A stretch of DNA of 9,450 bases from Myxococcales bacterium (GTDB lineage Bacteria; Myxococcota_A; Polyangia; Fen-1088), in contig PMZX01000540.1 of NCBI GenBank assembly GCA_003170035.1, positions 15,448 through 24,897 on the forward strand. The letters are read 5' to 3'. Below are positions 5,404 through 9,450 of the stretch, piece by piece; position 1 is the first letter of the stretch; each line of letters starts with the position of its first letter. The position numbers were made by a program, and so were the translations under genes. The notes beneath the pieces are model-generated. The model ran no database searches and had not been told where the DNA came from. It worked only from the letters and a program-made list of their open reading frames with translations.

Positions 5404-7689
5404 CTAGTTTCCGACCTTGCCGGTGTCGCGGTAGGGAGCGCCCTCTTGGTAGAAGGCGAGCTGTTGCCCCAAACGTTCGGCCAGGGCTGGCTTGTTCCGG
5501 GCTTGGGCCAATTGCAAGGCTCGTTGGGCTGTGTCTACCGCCTCAGGAAAGCGCTGGGCCTCGGCATAGGCGGCCGCCAGGGTCGCGACAAAGGTCGGAT
5601 TGCTGTCGCCGGAAGCCCGCACTGCTATCTCGGCCAACTCGATCGCCCGGGTGCCATTTCGAAGAGATGCATCCTGGCTGGTGGCCATCACCCAGGCCAG
5701 GCTGTTGCAGGCTGGTGCAAAGTCGGGCTGGGCTTCCAACGCTTTCTCGTAATGCGTAGCGGCCTCACGCACCTGTCCCTCTTGCTGGAGAATCTCACCG
5801 AGGTTCTGGTGGGCCACGGCATAGGCGGGCCGGATTTCCAAGGCCTTTCGATAGTGCGCGATGGCTGCCTGTACCTGTCCCTTTTGCCACAGCACATTGG
5901 CAAGGTTGTTGTGGTCCTCGGCTAGGTTCGGGCGAATCTCCAGTGCCTTCTGCAGGTGGGCGAGCGCCTCATCCACCTGCCTCTTGCGCAGAAGAACCAC
6001 GGCCAGGCTGTTGTGGGCCTCGGCATAATCGGGCCGGATTTCCAGGGCCCTTTCATAGTGGGCGATAGCCTCATCCATCTGGCCTTTCTGGCGAAAGACC
6101 TCCCCAAGATTGTAGTGGGCCATTGAATACTTGGGCTGAATTGCCAATGCCTTCTGGAATTCCGCGATGGCCTCATCCAACTGGCCCTTCTGCCGAAGAA
6201 CGCCGCCCAGGTTGTAGTGGGCGGTCGGATACCCCGGCTGAATCTCCACGGCCCGCTTGTAATGAGCCATCGCCTCATTCATGTCACCCTGTTCGAGGAG
6301 AAAATTGCCGAGGTTGTTGTGGGCCAACCAACAGTCCGCATTGGCAGCCAGCGCGGTTCCCCAGAAGATGCCTGGATCGGCGTAGATCCTGCTCTGCCGC
6401 CAAGTCAATCCACCCAACAGCACCAGCAGAACCCCGCCCATAGCCACGGCAAGAAGCAGACGCCCCGGTGGTCGGCCGACCGTCGTGATGGCGGCTGCCC
6501 CGAGCGCCAGCGGACCAATGATTGCGAAATACTGCCAATGGTCGGCGACCAGCGACAGGACCATGAAACCAATATCCCAGAAGCCCAGGACCGGCAGAAG
6601 CATCGCAATGAAATAGCCCAGTCCCGCTAGCGGACCCCGACCCCAGCCCCGCCGGTAGCGCCAACAGGCTCCCAACACACCCACCAGCAGAAGCCCGGGC
6701 AGGTATGACCACCACTGCCCGCCATCAATCTGCCAGCGCGGATAGACGGAACTGAGGCCGAACGGCAAAGCCGCCTTGTAGAGATAGAACCATATCGCCC
6801 ACCCGGCGCCTGCCAGCCGCGCCCAGAAGCTATCGGTTCGCACGATGTCTGAGCCGATCGCCCGATGCGACTGGAACCAAAGAGAGACGAGTCCCACTGC
6901 GACCGCGGTAAGAAGGAACGGCACACAATGCCCAAGATCCCTGCGCTGCACCCTTCCCCGCCGCCACCAGGCCAGCCCCAGCAGCACAAGGGGCATGGGC
7001 GCCACCGCTGTCTTGCTGAGCATCGCCACGAGAAAGGCAATCAGGGACAGCCAGTACCAGCGCCATCGAAAGCCGAGGGTCGCAGGAGCGTCGGCCAGCT
7101 GAGCGTCCAGGGATGAGCGCGATGCCGGCTCGAACCGGATGTACCACGAGAGGCTCAGAAGGTAGAAGAACATAGCCAGGGTGTTCTTCCGCTGCGTGAT
7201 CCAGGCAACGGATTCTACGTTGACCGGATGCACGGCAAAAAGCGCCGCCGCCAGCCACGACCCGGGGACGTCGAGCCGCTTGAGCACCCGCCACAGCAGA
7301 ACAGCACTGCCCGCATGCACGAGCACGTTGACCACGTGGTAGCCCATTGGGTTGGTCCCCCACAGTCGCCACTCCAGCCACAACATGGTCGAGGTCACGG
7401 GGTAAAAGTCCACCGGTTGGGTGGTGAACCAGAATCGATACAGGCCATCGGCCTGCCGGATCAGGGGATTGTCCGTGACGAAGCTGGCATCGTCCCAGAT
7501 GAGACCAGCGTGCCACACCGGCAGGTAGGCGATGATCGTCGCGCTCACCAGCAGCAGAGCCGCCAGCCAGGGTTGAGCGCGCAGAAATTCTGCCATCCGC
7601 TCGACCATGGGGCGCGCCGAGACTGTGACCGCGTCGCGCGCCCCAGCGCCCTCGGGCTTGTCAGCCCGGCGATCTCTCGGCCGCTTCAT
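5404..7689 (-). CDS. TMTC-like polytopic membrane protein with C-terminal TPR repeats
   Basis: 761 residues starting at ATG 7687-7689; a purine-rich GGGTGGGG lies just upstream, and M28 (MVERM) is an alternative start. Residues ~40-440 hold about ten or more membrane segments. The first is followed by a loop with W65-D66-D67, then YPVTSTMLWLEWRLWG, GYHVVNVLVHA and HPVNVESVAWITQRKNTLA (154-172). This pattern is typical of bacterial proteins related to TMTC/GT-C glycosyltransferases, where an acidic pair in the first loop is important. Residues ~451-654 are six uninterrupted 34-residue TPR units (e.g. AHYNLGEVFRQKGQMDEAIA), followed by one or two degenerate ones. A likely role is transfer of a lipid-linked sugar to exported proteins, with TPRs binding partners, but many such bacterial proteins are uncharacterised. 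It is alone on its strand, between the two GH2 loci. Confidence 0.85.
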   Translation of the reverse strand: MKRPRDRRADKPEGAGARDAVTVSARPMVERMAEFLRAQPWLAALLLVSATIIAYLPVWHAGLIWDDASFVTDNPLIRQADGLYRFWFTTQPVDFYPVTSTMLWLEWRLWGTNPMGYHVVNVLVHAGSAVLLWRVLKRLDVPGSWLAAALFAVHPVNVESVAWITQRKNTLAMFFYLLSLSWYIRFEPASRSSLDAQLADAPATLGFRWRWYWLSLIAFLVAMLSKTAVAPMPLVLLGLAWWRRGRVQRRDLGHCVPFLLTAVAVGLVSLWFQSHRAIGSDIVRTDSFWARLAGAGWAIWFYLYKAALPFGLSSVYPRWQIDGGQWWSYLPGLLLVGVLGACWRYRRGWGRGPLAGLGYFIAMLLPVLGFWDIGFMVLSLVADHWQYFAIIGPLALGAAAITTVGRPPGRLLLAVAMGGVLLVLLGGLTWRQSRIYADPGIFWGTALAANADCWLAHNNLGNFLLEQGDMNEAMAHYKRAVEIQPGYPTAHYNLGGVLRQKGQLDEAIAEFQKALAIQPKYSMAHYNLGEVFRQKGQMDEAIAHYERALEIRPDYAEAHNSLAVVLLRKRQVDEALAHLQKALEIRPNLAEDHNNLANVLWQKGQVQAAIAHYRKALEIRPAYAVAHQNLGEILQQEGQVREAATHYEKALEAQPDFAPACNSLAWVMATSQDASLRNGTRAIELAEIAVRASGDSNPTFVATLAAAYAEAQRFPEAVDTAQRALQLAQARNKPALAERLGQQLAFYQEGAPYRDTGKVGN
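5726..6337 (-). repeat. Six tandem TPR-coding units of 102 bp
   Basis: Six units of exactly 34 codons, each with the pattern AH-N-LG/A...QG..DEA..HY.KALEI.P, run without gaps. The DNA of adjacent units is clearly related, showing expansion by tandem duplication followed by drift. Edges are approximate to a few codons because TPR phase is conventional. Confidence 0.8.
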
Positions 7690-7770
7690 GCAGCCCCACC
7701 CTACCTAGGCCCCCGGTTAACATCAACGATGCAGACGGGTGCTCCCGATAGCAGCACGCTTCATATGACC
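7690..7770. other. Short spacer upstream of the TPR gene
   Basis: About 80 bp between the TPR-gene start and the recognisable part of the decayed barrel gene. It must hold the TPR-gene promoter unless that lies within the pseudogene. A TGCT/AGCA inverted repeat with a 6-nt centre is at 7740-7753. No clear promoter boxes are seen. Confidence 0.3.
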
Positions 7771-8110
7771 GGCGCCATCCCCGACACCGGCACCGGCACC
7801 GACACGGCACCGACACCGGATCTCAGATGAGCGATCGCAGCCGGCCAAGTCAGGGACCATACTCCCGGCCTATAATGGCGCACATGGTCAATTACTTAGC
7901 GCGGAGCGGCGCCAGCTTCGGCTTCGCCTCGGCATGACGCTCGCGCAGCATTTCCAGCAGCCGGCTACCGGCGCAGATGCGGGCATATCACACGGAATTC
8001 CGTGGCCTTTTCGGAGGCGATTGCCTCGCACTTCTCTGCGTCGTGTGGACTGGGGGGGTTGGGGATAAACGCCACGCGCGAGCGCTATGCGTCGCGGTCT
8101 CGCGTTCTAG
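7771..8110 (+). pseudogene. Decayed copy of the barrel-protein gene (C-terminal half)
   Basis: This apparently empty stretch aligns with the 3' half of the gene at 95-1207. Matching landmarks include: CAGATGAGCGATCGCAGCCGG (7824 on) with CAGATGGGCGATCGCGGCCGG (703 on); TTCGCCTCGGCATGA (7923) with TTCGCCTCGGTATGA (801); TTCCAGCAG (7952/830); GGAATTC (7994/881); CTGCGTCG (8036/930); and the terminal GCGTTCTAG (8102/1199). The Pro-rich linker is also traceable from 7771. Disruptions are clear: the Trp205 codon TGG is TGA at 7828-7830, a 1-nt indel lies before 7923, there are 9-nt and 7-nt losses, and about 205 bp matching ~973-1177 are missing. The N-terminal half is not recognisable. It is non-coding now, but its position before GH2-B preserves the ancestral gene order. 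Confidence 0.85.
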
Positions 8111-8137
8111 AATTTCCCCTTTCTCTCGATAACTGCA

Positions 8138-8168
8138 ATGACCCGTTTTGCTGAGAAGCTGCCCCTTA
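8138..8168 (+). promoter_or_regulatory. 31-nt shared element, copy 3 (GH2-B leader)
   Basis: ATGACCCG, T-rich stretch, mini-stem GCT-GAGA-AGC, then TGCCCCTTA. The closing stem pair is T-A where copies 1 and 2 have C-G, a compensatory change, and the loop GAGA fits the GNRA class. It sits 27 nt after the stop of the decayed barrel gene and ends 20 nt before the GH2-B ATG, keeping both spacings seen in the other copies. Confidence 0.6.
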
Positions 8169-8182
8169 ACTTCTATAAGGAG
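8164..8182 (+). promoter_or_regulatory. GH2-B ribosome binding site with overlapping hairpin
   Basis: AAGGAG (8177-8182) is a strong Shine-Dalgarno 6 nt before ATG 8189 and decides the start. CCTTA (8164-8168), the end of element copy 3, can pair with TAAGG (8176-8180) across a 7-nt loop, covering most of the site. The stem is weaker than that of GH2-A and uses different bases, but has the same layout. Confidence 0.5.
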
Positions 8183-8188
8183 TTTTCT

Positions 8189-9450
8189 ATGCACAGCAAA
8201 TGCGCCCTGTTGACCATCCTCTTCTCAGCGACACTGGTCGCTTCCGCCTGTTCAAGCAATTCCGGCGGAAACACTAGCGGCAGCAATCCAGTCGCCGGGC
8301 AGACCAGTCAGCCCGGTGGTGGGCAGACCAGTCAGCCCGGTGGTGGCACGGTTGCCGGCGGGCAAACCAGTCAGCCCGGCGCTGGCACGGTTGCCGGCGG
8401 ACAGACCAGTCAGCCCGGCGCTGGCACGGTTGCCGGTGGGCAGACGAGTCAGCCCGGGGCTGGCACGGTTGCCGGCGGGCAGACGAGTCAGCCCGGCGCT
8501 GGCACGGTTGCCGGCGGGCAGACCAGTCAGCCCGGCGCTGGCACGGTTGCCGGTGGGCAGACGAGTCAGCCCGGGGCTGGCACGGTTGCTGGCGGCAGTC
8601 CAGCCGGAGGACGAGCCGGAAGTTCGGCCGTTGGTGGTAGCCCTGCTGGCGGCAGCGCCGGCCGAGCCAGCGGCGGCACAGTTGCCGGTGGCACGCCCAC
8701 TGGTGGCACGCCCACTGGTGGCACGCCCGCTGGCGGCACGCCCACTGGTGGCACGCCCACTGGCGGCGTGCCCACTGGTGGCACCCTCATAGTCGGCGGC
8801 AACCCTGGTCCTGCGAGCGAAGCCGACTACAGCTTGGACGTGGGTTGGCAGTTCAATAAGTCAGACGTTAGCGGCGCTCAGGCCACAACCTTCGCCGACA
8901 CCGGTTCCGGTTGGAGTTCGGTCAGCACGCCGCATACGTACAATGATACTGATTCCTTCAGAGTTCTCATCAACCACAGCGGTGGCGACCACGGCATGTA
9001 CGCCGGACCGGCGTGGTACCGCAAGCATTTCAAGGTTCCTGCCACATTCGCTGGCAACAAGTTCATCGTCGAGTTCGAACGGATCCGGGAAAGCGCCGAC
9101 TTCTATATCAATGGAACCGCAGTCGGCTCCTTCACCGACGGTATCTCAGCGACCGGCATCGATATCACCGGGAAGGTCACCGCTGACGGGACCACCGACA
9201 ACGTTCTCGCGGTTCGCGTCGACAACAGCGGGGGCGGTCAATACTGGAACGCGAATGCCACCAACCCGGACTTCGGTGGATTGGTGGGGCACGTCTACCT
9301 GCACGTGCCGGGCAAGATTTATCAAACCTATCCGCTCTACCAAAACCTGAAGACGCAGGGCATTTACATCTACGGCACTGCCTACGCCAATATCACCAAC
9401 AACACCGCGCAGGGCGACACGGGCAATCTGACGCTGAACGTGGAATCCGA
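8189..9450 (+). CDS. GH2-type glycoside hydrolase lipoprotein (GH2-B), 3' truncated by window
   Basis: Open from ATG 8189 to the window edge with no stop (420 codons). The signal peptide MHSKCALLTILFSATLVASA-C21 closely matches that of GH2-A, with the lipid Cys at the same position. Residues ~22-210 are low-complexity linker made of QTSQPGAGTVAGG and TPTGG repeats, unlike the GH2-A linker. From ~211 it matches the GH2-A sugar-binding domain: GWQF, VSTPHTYND, HSGGDHGMY, WYRKHFKVP, FIVEFERIR, FYINGTAVG, GGGQYWNANATNP, and GLVGHVYLHVPGKIYQTYP; then the start of the Ig-like domain (IYIYGTAYANITNNTA). The catalytic barrel lies beyond the window, so catalytic residues cannot be judged. An in-frame ATG at 8138 exists but lacks a Shine-Dalgarno and would bury the signal peptide. 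It is preceded by a barrel-gene pseudogene. Confidence 0.9.
   Translation, partial: MHSKCALLTILFSATLVASACSSNSGGNTSGSNPVAGQTSQPGGGQTSQPGGGTVAGGQTSQPGAGTVAGGQTSQPGAGTVAGGQTSQPGAGTVAGGQTSQPGAGTVAGGQTSQPGAGTVAGGQTSQPGAGTVAGGSPAGGRAGSSAVGGSPAGGSAGRASGGTVAGGTPTGGTPTGGTPAGGTPTGGTPTGGVPTGGTLIVGGNPGPASEADYSLDVGWQFNKSDVSGAQATTFADTGSGWSSVSTPHTYNDTDSFRVLINHSGGDHGMYAGPAWYRKHFKVPATFAGNKFIVEFERIRESADFYINGTAVGSFTDGISATGIDITGKVTADGTTDNVLAVRVDNSGGGQYWNANATNPDFGGLVGHVYLHVPGKIYQTYPLYQNLKTQGIYIYGTAYANITNNTAQGDTGNLTLNVES
8297..8593 (+). repeat. 39-bp tandem repeats in the GH2-B linker
   Basis: A 24-bp partial unit (8297-8320) is followed by seven full 39-bp units (8321-8593) encoding QTSQPGAGTVAGG or, in the first, GGG for GAG. 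Silent variants show a higher-order 117-bp duplication: units 2-4 (8360-8476) and units 5-7 (8477-8593) differ at only four bases. The array is a spacer, prone to length change. Confidence 0.92.
8687..8776 (+). repeat. 15-bp tandem repeats in the GH2-B linker
   Basis: Six in-frame units of GGTGGCACGCCCACT with few changes, encoding GGTPT/GGTPA/GGVPT. It forms the last part of the linker before the sugar-binding domain. Confidence 0.88.

Noticed and set aside
7228..7830. 200-codon plus-strand ORF opposite the TPR gene start
   Set aside because: It is antisense to strongly family-like membrane segments and continues into the barrel-gene remnant; there is no signal or domain of its own.
8138..8190. 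Upstream in-frame ATG as the GH2-B start
   Set aside because: It has no Shine-Dalgarno, would add 17 residues before the signal peptide, and lies in the shared element. AAGGAG six bases before 8189 fits much better.
8297..8593. Regular repeats suggesting a CRISPR array
   Set aside because: Units are contiguous with no unique spacers, remain in frame inside a lipoprotein gene, and no cas genes are present.
8316..8792. Long open frame of RLPAGRPVSPALA-type repeats overlapping the GH2-B linker
   Set aside because: The repeat units are multiples of three, so any frame free of stops in one unit stays open throughout. The frame with signal peptide, ribosome binding site and GH2 homology is the real one.

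Overview
The window is GC-rich and gene-dense. Signal-peptide proteins carry long Gly/Thr/Ser or Pro linkers, and the lipoproteins have a lipobox followed by runs of TGG-type repeats. This style is common in Myxococcota, especially Polyangia-type genomes. The assignment rests on style and gene content only; no rRNA or marker gene is present.

Layout. Bases 1-87 may hold the last codons of an upstream gene. A secreted protein with a Pro-rich linker and a C-terminal segment resembling an outer-membrane beta-barrel follows (95-1207, +). Next is a small Cys-rich lipoprotein (1405-2061, +), a GC-rich hairpin cluster, and a 1001-residue lipoprotein of the glycoside hydrolase family 2 (GH2) type (2357-5362, +). 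Convergent with it is a 761-residue membrane protein with a TMTC-like N-terminal part and a TPR tail (5404-7689, -). After that come a decayed copy of the barrel gene (7771-8110) and a second GH2 lipoprotein, a close paralogue of the first, which runs off the right edge (8189-9450, +).

The unexpected structure is a hidden duplication. The block 'barrel gene, 31-nt element, GH2 lipoprotein' occurs twice. On the left the barrel gene is intact, and a segment of about 1.04 kb with the Cys-rich lipoprotein gene sits between it and GH2-A, flanked by two direct copies of the 31-nt element. On the right the barrel gene is a pseudogene with a nonsense codon, small indels and a deletion of about 205 bp, but the element and GH2-B are preserved. 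The three element copies share a mini-stem with one compensatory change. In front of both GH2 genes the 3' end of the element can pair with the Shine-Dalgarno sequence, using different bases each time. This suggests an RNA-level control element for this lipoprotein family; it is inference from three copies.

Functionally, the two GH2 proteins would be surface- or periplasm-anchored enzymes or binding proteins for extracellular polysaccharide. GH2-A has Ala where the usual GH2 acid/base Glu is expected, so its activity is uncertain. The TMTC-like gene could be a membrane glycosyltransferase, but no direct link to the GH2 genes is visible.
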